Shown here: positions 15,240 to 23,681 of the stretch, in pieces
How the letters are laid out: each line of letters starts with the position of its first letter
Numbering within the stretch: position 1 is the stretch's first letter
Origin: Thalassobacillus_A hwangdonensis
GTDB taxonomy: Bacteria; Bacillota; Bacilli; Bacillales; Halobacillaceae
DNA length: 64,000 nucleotides
Assembly (NCBI RefSeq): GCF_042675915.1
Contig: NZ_JBHTKL010000006.1
Span: 124,001-188,000 of the forward strand
Direction: 5' to 3'
The notes under the pieces: generated by a model
Database searches by the model: none
Seen by the model: only the letters and a program-made list of their open reading frames with translations
Told to the model about the DNA's origin: nothing
Translations under genes and position numbers: made by a program

Positions 15240-16193
15240 TTAAGTATTAACAATATCACGTTTCGTAAATGCCAGCCACGACGCCGCCATGAACAAAATA
15301 AAATACACACACAACACAATTACCGAAAACGTCAAGGTTAAATCATCAATCATAGGCGTGCTGTACACGTGCTGGTACAAATCTGTGTTTGCAAACAGAA
15401 TGAACTTCGCCCAACTGTAATCAGAGAAAAACGCAACGATTGAACTTCCGGCAAACATCAGGAAAATTGCCAACCCGATGGATAACGAACTGTTACGGAA
15501 AATAGCTGAAATCATGAATGCAAAAGTAGCCATCATCAACAAATTGACAGAACTTAAGCCATACTGCGTTAAGATATGCTGAACGACAGGAACCTCTTTC
15601 ACTGTTTCATCCTGATAGTACAGGAATGGCTGCCCAGCATTTTCAAGTCCAAATAAGATGGCACCTACGATGAACGACAAAACAATTACCGACAATAACA
15701 ACGTCAGCGCAAATGTCAGTACCGACACATATTTGGCGAATAAGATCTTCGTCCTTGATATCGGACGGATCAATAATAATTTTATGGTTCCCCATTTGAA
15801 TTCATTCGCAATGATACCAGCTGCAACGATAATGATGAACAAACTCACGAAGGAAATGTTGGCGCGGTTTTCCTGAACGAATTTCCATGCATTGTAGCCC
15901 GCAGGTTCGATATCGTTTTCCAGCCTGTATTCATTCAGTTCATACTGTTCAGCGATAAACCCTTGGCTGAACTCAGGCACTTCTTCCATATCCTTTTTAT
16001 ATTGTTCGTTCTGCTGTTGTAATTCTTCTCTCCAATTATCTCCTGTAGGAGGTGCGGTGAAATCTCCTGTGAATTTCATGACGGCACCAAAACCGATGAC
16101 GAAAAGCGCAAGCAGACCAACCATCACCCAAGTGGAGACTTTCGAATACAATTTCATCTGTTCATTACGTACAAGTTGGAAAAAATTATTCAA
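15240..16193 (-). CDS. ABC-2 type transporter permease
   Basis: About 317 residues with one N-terminal helix (near 15-35), an external loop of about 70 residues (TGDFTAPPTGDNW...), and five more helices. This is the plan of BcrB/NatB-like ABC-2 exporters. The likely start is TTG at 16193 (NNFFQLVRNEQMKLY follows, a common beginning in this family), which overlaps the ATPase gene by 8 bp; the longer frame to 16208 lacks its own site. It is partner of the ATPase upstream. The substrate is unknown; relatives export peptides, bacitracin or sodium. Confidence 0.85.
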   Translation of the reverse strand: MNNFFQLVRNEQMKLYSKVSTWVMVGLLALFVIGFGAVMKFTGDFTAPPTGDNWREELQQQNEQYKKDMEEVPEFSQGFIAEQYELNEYRLENDIEPAGYNAWKFVQENRANISFVSLFIIIVAAGIIANEFKWGTIKLLLIRPISRTKILFAKYVSVLTFALTLLLSVIVLSFIVGAILFGLENAGQPFLYYQDETVKEVPVVQHILTQYGLSSVNLLMMATFAFMISAIFRNSSLSIGLAIFLMFAGSSIVAFFSDYSWAKFILFANTDLYQHVYSTPMIDDLTLTFSVIVLCVYFILFMAASWLAFTKRDIVNT

Positions 16194-17106
16194 TTGCTCC
16201 CTCTCCAATCAAGTCCAAAAATTTATCTTCCAATGTGGAGCGATGGACGTTCACTTCATATATGGAAATACCGCTCTCCACCAACTGCTTCAGCAAGCGA
16301 GGAATTTCTTCTCTGCGTGCTGACACGATCAGTTTATTTTCCTGCTGTTTCACTTCCGTTTCAAGCAGACCTTGTAGGGATGTCATCGCCTGATCAATTG
16401 GATCCACTTCAAGGTAAACCTCTTTAAGTTCCGATTGTTCGGTAGCATCTGCGACGGTCTGGATCGTCACCAGTTCGCCTTCCTTGATGACACCGATCCG
16501 ATCACACATCAGTTCCATTTCAGAAAGGATGTGACTGGAAACGATGACTGCCACGCCTTCCTCTTCTGCTAACTTCCTTATGTAATGGCGGATTTCACGG
16601 ATTCCGGATGGATCCAAACCGTTTGTCGGCTCATCAAGAATTAAGATCGATGGGCTGTGCAGCAACGCCTGAGCAATCCCAAGACGCTGACGCATACCTA
16701 AGGAATACTTGGACACCTTTTCTTTGATCCTTTTATTCAGACCAACGAGGTCGACAACTTCCTGTACACGCTCTTTCGTAACACCAGGAACCATTCTTGC
16801 GAAATGCATCAAGTTCTTCCATCCACTGAGGAACGGATACATTTCCGGGTTTTCGACGATTCCCCCGACATGCTGGATCGCACCTTTGAAATCTTTCCTC
16901 ACACTTTTCCCTTCAATCAATACATCGCCTTCAGAAAGTTCCATCAGTCCGACCATCATACGGATCGTAGTCGTTTTACCCGCTCCGTTCGGCCCAAGAA
17001 AACCGAAGACTTCCCCTGGATATATACTGAAATCAAGGCCCTTGATGATCTCCTTGTTTCGAATCCGCTTCTTAACATTCTTCAACTGCATAGCAGCTTC
17101 AGCCAT
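16186..17106 (-). CDS. ABC transporter ATP-binding protein (BcrA/NatA-like)
   Basis: A 306-residue ATPase. Walker A GPNGAGKTT is at 38-46, a Q-loop near GGIVENPEMYPF, signature YSLGMRQRLG near 139-148, Walker B ILILDEPTNGLDP, and a switch His in SSHILSEMELMCD. A C-terminal domain of about 80 residues is as in BcrA-type exporters. The start has GGAGGTG upstream. It heads a three-gene operon with the permease and the DUF4064 protein. Confidence 0.92.
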   Translation of the reverse strand: MAEAAMQLKNVKKRIRNKEIIKGLDFSIYPGEVFGFLGPNGAGKTTTIRMMVGLMELSEGDVLIEGKSVRKDFKGAIQHVGGIVENPEMYPFLSGWKNLMHFARMVPGVTKERVQEVVDLVGLNKRIKEKVSKYSLGMRQRLGIAQALLHSPSILILDEPTNGLDPSGIREIRHYIRKLAEEEGVAVIVSSHILSEMELMCDRIGVIKEGELVTIQTVADATEQSELKEVYLEVDPIDQAMTSLQGLLETEVKQQENKLIVSARREEIPRLLKQLVESGISIYEVNVHRSTLEDKFLDLIGEGAIE

Positions 17107-17229
17107 TAAAACACCTCCATAAACTTGCTTTCCTCATTAATACGAGATAAGTACCAGATACGTTTCAATTTTTTACAAAAAAATTGTCGAAACTATGATT
17201 CTTGCATGTGGGCGGTGGGGAACTTCATG

Positions 17230-17350
17230 TTTGTATAATAACTTGGTAGTTTTGTTAAATAAGGGAGCGGATTTGTATTATAAACCAGCTACTTTGCTTA
17301 AATAACCTCTCGTTTTGTTTAAATACTACTCTTATTTGTACAAATAACAT
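17230..17350. repeat. Phased array of six TTTGTTTAAATAA-like cores (upstream array)
   Basis: TTG of each core starts at 17231, 17252, 17273, 17294, 17315 and 17336, exactly 21 bp apart. The cores read TTGTATAATAAC, TTGTTAAATAAG, TTGTATTATAAA, TTGCTTAAATAAC, TTGTTTAAATAC and TTGTACAAATAAC. The 8-9 bases between them are unrelated. It fills the gap between the divergent ABC operon and the VC0807-like gene. All frames are closed by stops. Confidence 0.88.
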
Positions 17351-17428
17351 CTACGCGGGGCGTGCACGTAACAAGAGCATTCACACTTTTCCATATTATG
17401 TTAGTCTAAATATAAGGAGGGAAGCGTG

Positions 17429-18067
17429 ATGCAGAAGAATATAGTTCTGTGGGATGTGCTATGCTATGCCATCATCCCGCTGATCGTGTGGAACATGCTC
17501 AGGGAATACATAGGCGATTATTATGCAATGCTGCTTTCGACTGTACCTGGAATCCTGTACAGCTTCTACCGTTTCTACTTAGTGAAAAAAGTGAACCTGT
17601 TCGGGATGTTTCTTCTCGGATCATTGATAATCGGTACGCTGGTAGATGTGCTTGCAGGTTCTGCAATGCAAATGCTATGGAACAACGTGTACTATGCTTA
17701 TGCGATGGCGGCTTTCTATCTGCTGACCATTCTAGTCAACCGGCCGATTTTTCTTTATTTTTCTCTGGATCTGGTAGAATTGCAAGGCGCTGACCGTAAG
17801 GAAATGAAGAAAATATTCTACCAGAAAAAGATTCTGTTCATCTTTAAGCTCGTGACCTTTGGCTTTGCTCTCAGAAGCATCGGACTCGCACTTATCAAAA
17901 CATGGCTCATCCAACGTTATGGCGTAGAAGCCTTTGATCAGGCGCTGATTGCCAGGCAAGTATTCAGTTGGGGAATGACCGGGATTGCGATGCTTGGATT
18001 CGTGTACATATCCAAATTGATCAAAGATCAGCAGCAGGAAAAAGAAACCGCTCAGGCAGAAGGGTGA
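17429..18067 (+). CDS. VC0807-family integral membrane protein
   Basis: A 212-residue protein with about six hydrophobic helices. The beginning NIVLWDVLCYAIIPLIVWN, then DYYAMLLSTVPGILYSFYRF and the middle block VDVLAGSAMQMLWNNVYYAY, match the VC0807 family as I remember it. ATG at 17429 follows AAGGAGGG by 8 nt. It is a single gene, flanked on both sides by the two 21-bp phased arrays. Function unknown. Confidence 0.72.
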   Translation: MQKNIVLWDVLCYAIIPLIVWNMLREYIGDYYAMLLSTVPGILYSFYRFYLVKKVNLFGMFLLGSLIIGTLVDVLAGSAMQMLWNNVYYAYAMAAFYLLTILVNRPIFLYFSLDLVELQGADRKEMKKIFYQKKILFIFKLVTFGFALRSIGLALIKTWLIQRYGVEAFDQALIARQVFSWGMTGIAMLGFVYISKLIKDQQQEKETAQAEG

Positions 18068-18085
18068 CCTCTATTGCCTGAGCGG
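18048..18085 (+). terminator. Hairpin overlapping the end of the VC0807-like gene
   Basis: The perfect 13-bp arms AACCGCTCAGGCA and TGCCTGAGCGGTT span the stop codon. The following sequence is only weakly T-rich, so termination strength is uncertain. Confidence 0.5.
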
Positions 18086-18088
18086 TTG

Positions 18089-18195
18089 TTTGTGTAAAAA
18101 AACAGCCTACTTGTTCGATAAAGTGCAAAAGTTGTTTAAAAAACTCTCAAACTTGTTTAAATAAACACAGAAGTTGTGCGATAAACGGGGAAAGT
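18089..18195. repeat. Phased array of TTTGTTTAAATAA-like cores (downstream array)
   Basis: Cores start at 18090, 18111, 18132, 18153 and 18174 (TTGTGTAAAA, TTGTTCGATAAA, TTGTTTAAAAAA, TTGTTTAAATAAA, TTGTGCGATAAA). A decayed sixth is at 18195. All steps are 21 bp. The core matches the array at 17230-17350 and has the same orientation. The array sits between the VC0807-like gene and the end of the MOSC gene. Confidence 0.85.
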
Positions 18196-18203
18196 TATTC
18201 CAA

Positions 18204-18935
18204 TCACTCCGCATCAACCAAATCAACCTCGTCTCCGGCGTGAATCTTCCCGGTCTTCAGCACCTTCGCATAAACGCCGAAGTGATTGTTCCTTCTTTCA
18301 ACGATTTTTTTCAAAAGTTCCGGGTCACGTTCGGCATTTTCGGGATCGACTGTGATGATCATGCAGCGTTCACAGTGGCGCAACACTTGCAGCTCCACTT
18401 CATCTCCGATCCGAAGCGTCTTTCCGAACCATGCATCCTCAATGAAGGGTTCTTTTTTCTCCAGCGATATAAGTAGATTCGGACGGAACCTGCGATGATC
18501 CGCTTCCTGTCCCCAGATATCTTTCAGCTTTTCAATTGAAGCATCCGTCACAATCAATACATGCTCTTCCTCTATCGCTCCAAGTGGGACATGTCGCGGC
18601 TCATACTGTACCTTCGAAAGGGAACGTTTCGACTGAGTCTCAATTTCCTTCAACCACGCTTGCCCCTCCCACATGACTTTTTCACCGGAAGGAGTAGTCA
18701 CTTTCACCGGTGGATACTTCTCCATTGACTCGTCACCGGTAAATTCAGCCCGGTACTTGGCGAGCTTTTGAAATTGAGTAATCGTCAGATATTTATCTGT
18801 TCTTGATAAATCTTTGATTGCATGACTGCGGTCCCCATATAGGCCATACGGCATTACATGGGTAGACGTGACGACCTCTCCTGTCATCGATTTGACCGGA
18901 TGGCGGGTAATTTCGTTCAGGACTCCAACTTTCAT
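18204..18935 (-). CDS. MOSC-domain protein
   Basis: A 243-residue protein. An N-terminal MOSC beta-barrel part (residues 1-70, HPVKSMTGEVV... and GDRSHAIKD) is followed by the MOSC core. The conserved cysteine likely to bind a molybdenum or other sulfur-carried group is in LRHCERCMIITVDP (near residue 187). The plan is like YcbX/mARC N-terminal proteins without a ferredoxin domain. The start has AAGGAAG upstream. Such proteins reduce N-hydroxylated compounds when they carry Moco; whether this one does is unknown. Confidence 0.85.
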   Translation of the reverse strand: MKVGVLNEITRHPVKSMTGEVVTSTHVMPYGLYGDRSHAIKDLSRTDKYLTITQFQKLAKYRAEFTGDESMEKYPPVKVTTPSGEKVMWEGQAWLKEIETQSKRSLSKVQYEPRHVPLGAIEEEHVLIVTDASIEKLKDIWGQEADHRRFRPNLLISLEKKEPFIEDAWFGKTLRIGDEVELQVLRHCERCMIITVDPENAERDPELLKKIVERRNNHFGVYAKVLKTGKIHAGDEVDLVDAE

Positions 18936-19016
18936 TCGTCACACTTCCTTCCATCTATCTATTACTTCTATGTTAGCGGAATTCTGGTCATGTTAGAAAG
19001 TCTTTAACCTAAATAA

Positions 19017-19046
19017 AAAAATCCGCGGGCTCCCCCGCGGATTTCT
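19017..19046 (-). terminator. Terminator after typA
   Basis: The stem AAATCCGCGGG/CCCGCGGATTT lies just after the typA stop on the minus strand and is followed by a T-run (TTTTTTTA) in that direction. Confidence 0.85.
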
Positions 19047-19055
19047 GAACAGTAA

Positions 19056-20903
19056 TTATTTTTCAGCGTTCTGAAGTTTTTTCTTCTTCGCTTCTTTTTC
19101 ACGTTCGTTCTTGTTAAGGATTTTCTTACGAATTCGGATTGATTCCGGAGTTACTTCACAGTACTCGTCATCGTCCAAATATTCGATCGCTTCCTCAAGC
19201 GTCATCTTCCGAGTCTTCTTGATCGTAGCTGTCTGGTCTTTGTTTGCAGAACGAATATTCGTCAGGTGCTTTTCTTTCGTGATATTGACGGTAAGGTCAT
19301 TCTCACGGTTGTGTTCTCCGACGATCATTCCTTCGTACACTTCTGTACCAGGCTCAACGAAAATCGTACCACGATCCTCCAGGTTCATGATGCCGTAAGT
19401 GGATGATTTTCCTTTATCAAGGGAAACTAGCACACCCTGACGACGTCCCCCGACCTGGCCTTGAGTCAATGGTGCATAGCCATCGAAAGTATGGTTCAAA
19501 ATTCCGTAACCACGTGTCTGGGATAGGAACTCGGTAGAGTATCCGATCAGTCCACGGGAAGGAACGATGAACTCAAGACGTACTTGACCATTTCCGTCGT
19601 TGACCATATCCTGCATTTCACCTTTACGCATTCCGATTGATTCCATGACAGCACCCTGGTACTCTTCAGGGACATCAATCTGTACGCGTTCTACCGGCTC
19701 GCAAGTCACTCCGTCTACTTCTTTCAAGATTACTTTCGGTTTGGAAAGCTGCAATTCAAAGCCTTCACGACGCATGTTTTCAACAAGGATGGACAGGTGA
19801 AGTTCTCCGCGTCCTGCAACGGTCCAGACATCCGGTGAAGATGTCGGTGTTACACGAAGACTCACATCTGTTTCCAACTGTGTCATCAAACGTTCTTCAA
19901 TCTGACGAGAGGTTACATATTTACCTTCACGGCCTGCAAACGGACTGTTGTTCACAAGGAACGTCATTTCCAAGGTCGGTTCATCAATACGTGGGATTTC
20001 CATTGCTTCCTGATGATCCGGAGGACAAACAGTCTCACCGACGTTGATATCCTCAAGTCCTGCCAGAGCGACGATGTCACCTGACTTCGCTTCCTGGATT
20101 TCCACCCGCTTCAAACCGATGAAACCAAACATCTTCGAAACGCGGAAGTTCTTCACAGATCCATCTTTCTTCATGAGAACGACGGATTGGCCAACCTTGA
20201 TGCTGCCTCGGAAGACACGACCGATTCCTACACGCCCAAGGTACTCGTTGTAATCAAGCAATGTCACCTGGAACTGCAGTGGTTCTACTGAGTTATCTAC
20301 AGGTGCTGGAATGTTATCCATGATTGTCTGGAAGATTGGATCCATTGTTTCCTGCTGTGTTTCCAACTCTGGCTCTTCACTGGAAGTTCCGTTCAATGCA
20401 GATGCATAGACAACCGGGAATTCCAACTGTTCGTCATCCGCACCTAGTTCGATGAACAGGTCAAGGACCTCATCGACAACCTCTTCCGGACGGGCACTCG
20501 GACGGTCGATTTTGTTCAACACGACAACCGGTGTCAGCTTTTGCTCCAACGCCTTTTTCAATACGAAACGAGTCTGTGGCATACAGCCCTCATACGCATC
20601 AACGACAAGCAAAACACCGTCTACCATTTTCAGAATACGTTCTACTTCACCACCGAAGTCTGCGTGACCAGGTGTATCCATGATGTTGATTCGTGTATCG
20701 TTATAATTAATCGCAGTATTTTTTGCTAGAATCGTAATACCACGCTCTTTTTCCAAGTCATTAGAATCCATTGCACGCTCATCGACATGTTCGTTGTCAC
20801 GGAATGTTCCAGAATAGCGAAGCATCTGGTCTACAAGGGTAGTTTTTCCGTGGTCAACGTGGGCGATGATTGCAATATTACGAATATCATTTCTGTGTTG
20901 CAT
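19056..20903 (-). CDS. typA: Ribosome-associated GTPase TypA/BipA
   Basis: About 615 residues, a translational GTPase that binds the 70S ribosome and aids 50S assembly and stress growth. G1 AHVDHGKTT is at 14-22, the switch I region ERGITILAKN, G3 DTPGHADF, G4 NKIDRPSARPEEV, and the TypA-specific C-terminal domain (SRGLIGYSTEFLSQTRGYG) are all present. ATG at 20903 is chosen with GAGGAG upstream; an in-frame GTG at 20912 is too close to it. Single gene, flanked by a divergent two-component system. Confidence 0.97.
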   Translation of the reverse strand: MQHRNDIRNIAIIAHVDHGKTTLVDQMLRYSGTFRDNEHVDERAMDSNDLEKERGITILAKNTAINYNDTRINIMDTPGHADFGGEVERILKMVDGVLLVVDAYEGCMPQTRFVLKKALEQKLTPVVVLNKIDRPSARPEEVVDEVLDLFIELGADDEQLEFPVVYASALNGTSSEEPELETQQETMDPIFQTIMDNIPAPVDNSVEPLQFQVTLLDYNEYLGRVGIGRVFRGSIKVGQSVVLMKKDGSVKNFRVSKMFGFIGLKRVEIQEAKSGDIVALAGLEDINVGETVCPPDHQEAMEIPRIDEPTLEMTFLVNNSPFAGREGKYVTSRQIEERLMTQLETDVSLRVTPTSSPDVWTVAGRGELHLSILVENMRREGFELQLSKPKVILKEVDGVTCEPVERVQIDVPEEYQGAVMESIGMRKGEMQDMVNDGNGQVRLEFIVPSRGLIGYSTEFLSQTRGYGILNHTFDGYAPLTQGQVGGRRQGVLVSLDKGKSSTYGIMNLEDRGTIFVEPGTEVYEGMIVGEHNRENDLTVNITKEKHLTNIRSANKDQTATIKKTRKMTLEEAIEYLDDDEYCEVTPESIRIRKKILNKNEREKEAKKKKLQNAEK

Positions 20904-21045
20904 CAAGCACACGCTCCTCTTTTCATCACTGAAAAATTATTCAACTTGTCTAGTATAACACATAATTCTCCAATGTTATACAATAATTGTAGGTTTGTCA
21001 TCCTCGACTTTTGAAGTAAACTAGATGCAAATGAGGTGGTCTTCC

Positions 21046-21870
21046 ATGACATATAAACAGATCAAATGGCTCATCCTTGTCGGACCAGCCGTGATGATCG
21101 GCTTGTGGGAATATATCCGACATGAGTTCCTCCTTTCGATCATTTCAATGAACACTGGAAACGTTCTGACTCCTATACTATTGTTAGTCATTTCTCTTGT
21201 CATAAACCGTCAACTATTCAAGCTTATGGAGAAACAGCGTGAAGAACTCGAAGAAGAAAAGATGAAAAAAGCGATCATGGAGGAACGTCAAGCCATTTCG
21301 AGCGAGTTACATGATTCGATCTCCCAATCTTTATTTTTACTTGGTGTGAAAATCGATCGTCTGGAGCGAGAAACCAATGACGATAACAGAAAACAAATCA
21401 CTCACCTGAAACAAGCGATGCAAAATATCCAAAAAAATGTCCGCCAATCCATCAAACAGCTCAGAAAGCCCAATCCAATCATTCACAGCTGGCACACGAC
21501 ATTGAAAGAACTAGTTGAACGAGTGCAGGCAGAGCTTCCGGATGCCACGATCGATATCAACTGGGAATTGAATGATGAGGAATGGTCAATGGAAGAAAAA
21601 GTGCAAACCTATTTCATCATTAGAGAAGCGCTGACGAATATCATCAAGCATGCCACCGATGTAACTCACATCGTAATCGAAGCTTCTCCCGACGAATCTG
21701 GATGGAGGTACACTGTTTCGGATGATGGAGATGACCCTTATGAATACTCACCCGAAGATACACATTACGGGCTTGATATAATGAACGAACGGGCGCAGCA
21801 GATGGGATGGCACTTGCAAATAAAAAGAAGCGATGATCGAACGATTGTAAAAGTCGAGGTGAAACATTGA
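21046..21870 (+). CDS. NarX/LiaS-type sensor histidine kinase
   Basis: A 274-residue kinase with two N-terminal helices (about residues 6-25 and 38-58), almost no sensor domain, and a HisKA_3 dimerisation region with phospho-acceptor H89 (SSELHDSISQSL). The HATPase has an N-box (REALTNIIKHA) and a reduced G-box region (VSDDGDDP, HYGLDIMNERAQ). ATG at 21046 follows GAGGTGG; the 21025 start does not. The response regulator starts one base after its stop. The intramembrane-sensing layout suggests a partner protein detects the stimulus. Confidence 0.9.
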   Translation: MTYKQIKWLILVGPAVMIGLWEYIRHEFLLSIISMNTGNVLTPILLLVISLVINRQLFKLMEKQREELEEEKMKKAIMEERQAISSELHDSISQSLFLLGVKIDRLERETNDDNRKQITHLKQAMQNIQKNVRQSIKQLRKPNPIIHSWHTTLKELVERVQAELPDATIDINWELNDEEWSMEEKVQTYFIIREALTNIIKHATDVTHIVIEASPDESGWRYTVSDDGDDPYEYSPEDTHYGLDIMNERAQQMGWHLQIKRSDDRTIVKVEVKH

Positions 21871-21871
21871 T

Positions 21872-22516
21872 ATGGAAAAAGTCTACAAAGTATTGATTGC
21901 AGACGATCATGCCGATGCCAGGGAAGCAATCAGAGAGATATTAAGCACGTTTGACACCTATGAAATCATCGGTGAAGCCCTTGATGGAAAAGAAGCCATC
22001 ATAATGGCTGAGTCGCTGGAACCCGACCTGATTTTAATGGATATCAACATGCCACGGATGGACGGGTTGAAATCCACTCGAGAGATCAAAGCAGCGTTCC
22101 CATCAATCAAAATCATCATCCTTACAGTTTCAGATGATAGTGTCCATTTATTTGAAGCTTTAAAAGAGGGTGCACAGGGATACCTTTTGAAGAATGTCAC
22201 CCCTATCGATTGGAAGAGTTATATGGATGCGGTAATGGAAGAAACGAAAAGCTTTTCTAAAGGCCTTGTCGACCAGACCCTTTCCACACTTTTAGGGAAC
22301 ACCGCCGGAGCCACACGTCCGCCATTGACATCAAGAGAAGAGGAAGTTATGAAACTGGCTGCTTCCGGTGCCACCAATAAGCAGATATCCACTCATCTTC
22401 ACATTTCGGAGTACACAGTGAAAAATCATCTGAAGAATATCCATCGCAAGCTCCATGTCAAAAGTCGGGTCGAACTTACCAGACTTGCGTATGAAAATCG
22501 TTGGATCGAAAGTTAA
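21872..22516 (+). CDS. NarL/LuxR-type response regulator
   Basis: A 214-residue regulator. The receiver domain has the acidic pocket D11/D12, phospho-acceptor D57 (LILMDINMP) and the switch lysine in YLLKNVTP. The C-terminal LuxR helix-turn-helix is at about 150-205 (LTSREEEVMKLAASGATNKQISTHLHISEYTVKNHL). It pairs with the kinase upstream. The lipoprotein gene 100 bp downstream is a plausible target. Confidence 0.93.
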   Translation: MEKVYKVLIADDHADAREAIREILSTFDTYEIIGEALDGKEAIIMAESLEPDLILMDINMPRMDGLKSTREIKAAFPSIKIIILTVSDDSVHLFEALKEGAQGYLLKNVTPIDWKSYMDAVMEETKSFSKGLVDQTLSTLLGNTAGATRPPLTSREEEVMKLAASGATNKQISTHLHISEYTVKNHLKNIHRKLHVKSRVELTRLAYENRWIES

Positions 22517-22624
22517 TTCATAAAGTCGTCACAGGTATAGCCCCTATGAGTCATAGTTTTTCGTACAATGAACATGATAACCTATAATTGTAAATACAGC
22601 CGAACACTCAAAGGAGCTATCATA

Positions 22625-23410
22625 ATGAAAAAGAAACTACTATTTGTGTCCTTAACTGCATTGTTGCTTATCCTTACTGCCTGCGGCTCGGATGATGATA
22701 AAGAGAGCGCCGACAATGTGGAAATGATCGATACGAAAGTGAGCATTCCTGAAGCAATCGAAGTGGGCGAAGAAGTGACGTTCCAGGCAGAAGTCACCCT
22801 AGGGGATGAAAAAGTGAATGACGCCGAGTACGTCGAATTCGAAATTTGGCGCGATGGCGCTACAGAAGAAGAGCACCAGAAGATCGACGCCGAGTCAAAA
22901 GGAAAAGGGATTTACGAGATCCAACACACTTTCACAGACGCCGGCACGTACTCTCTTTATGCTCATACCCAGGCGAGAGATATGCACGTCATGCCAAAAA
23001 AAGAGTTTGAAGTGAAGGATCCGGAAGCTGATACACAAGCAAGTAGCGAAGAAGGACATTCGCATGATCAAGAAGATGAGGAGCATTCGCACGGAGATGA
23101 TGAAGGTCATTCTTATGAAGGTGAGGTAGCCGCCCACTTCGTATCTGATAAAGATTGGAAAGCTGGCGAAGAGAATGAATTGATGGTTCACCTTAATAAG
23201 GACGATCAACCCTTCAATGATGTGAATGTTCAATTTGAAATTTCTTCAGACCAGCTGGAAAAGCACCTATTCGTCGATGCGGAGCGGACGAAGGATGGAG
23301 AATTCACAGGGAACTACACCTTCCCATCCGCAGGTACTTATACAGTTAACGTCCACTATGAAAACGAAGAAATCCACGGTCACAAAGAAGAAATCATCGA
23401 AGTAAATTGA
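22625..23410 (+). CDS. Lipoprotein with two YtkA-like domains and a His/Glu-rich linker
   Basis: A 261-residue exported lipoprotein with signal peptide and lipobox LTAC (Cys near residue 20). It has two beta-sandwich domains of the YtkA/FixH-like type (about 30-125 and 165-258), each ending in a 'GTY.. V H' strand. They are separated by a linker very rich in His, Glu and Asp (SHDQEDEEHSHGDDEGHS), a likely metal-binding stretch. ATG at 22625 has AAAGGAG upstream. It follows a two-component system and ends at a terminator. A role in copper or other metal handling at the surface is inferred from domain type and the linker. Confidence 0.8.
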   Translation: MKKKLLFVSLTALLLILTACGSDDDKESADNVEMIDTKVSIPEAIEVGEEVTFQAEVTLGDEKVNDAEYVEFEIWRDGATEEEHQKIDAESKGKGIYEIQHTFTDAGTYSLYAHTQARDMHVMPKKEFEVKDPEADTQASSEEGHSHDQEDEEHSHGDDEGHSYEGEVAAHFVSDKDWKAGEENELMVHLNKDDQPFNDVNVQFEISSDQLEKHLFVDAERTKDGEFTGNYTFPSAGTYTVNVHYENEEIHGHKEEIIEVN

Positions 23411-23418
23411 ACCATCCT

Positions 23419-23453
23419 GTCCATACCACCTATAAGTGGTATGGACTTTTTTT
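23419..23453 (+). terminator. Terminator after the YtkA-like lipoprotein
   Basis: The 11-bp stem GTCCATACCAC/GTGGTATGGAC with a 6-nt loop is followed by T7. Confidence 0.92.
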
Positions 23454-23573
23454 CTAACTACATTCCATATATTTTTTACATGTTGTAAAAAGGGACAGAA
23501 AACGCTAACAATTTTCTGAAAATTTTGTTAAAATGATGCTGCACTACAAAATTACAGAAAAGGAGTTTATTGT

Positions 23574-23681
23574 ATGACATTCGACATGATTTTGGGATTG
23601 TTCATCATCCCGATCGGCATCATTGGGCTCGGTGTGGCAGCCTACATCCACACAGGAAAGAAAGCGGGGGATCATGAATGA
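23574..23681 (+). CDS. Symporter small accessory protein
   Basis: A 35-residue peptide with one hydrophobic helix (LGLFIIPIGIIGLGVAAYIH) and a charged end. ATG at 23574 has AAGGAG upstream, and its stop overlaps the start of the symporter gene (ATGA). Tiny proteins of this kind encoded directly before SSS symporters are recognised as a family in Firmicutes. It is probably a membrane partner of the carrier. Confidence 0.8.
   Translation: MTFDMILGLFIIPIGIIGLGVAAYIHTGKKAGDHE

Noticed and set aside
16186..16208. Possible frameshift between ABC ATPase and permease
   Set aside because: A short gene overlap with a TTG start inside the ATPase end explains the junction; both proteins have normal lengths.
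7621..18195. The phased arrays as CRISPR arrays
   Set aside because: Repeated cores are 7-13 bp with 20-21 bp periods, far too short for CRISPR repeats and spacers, and no cas genes are present.
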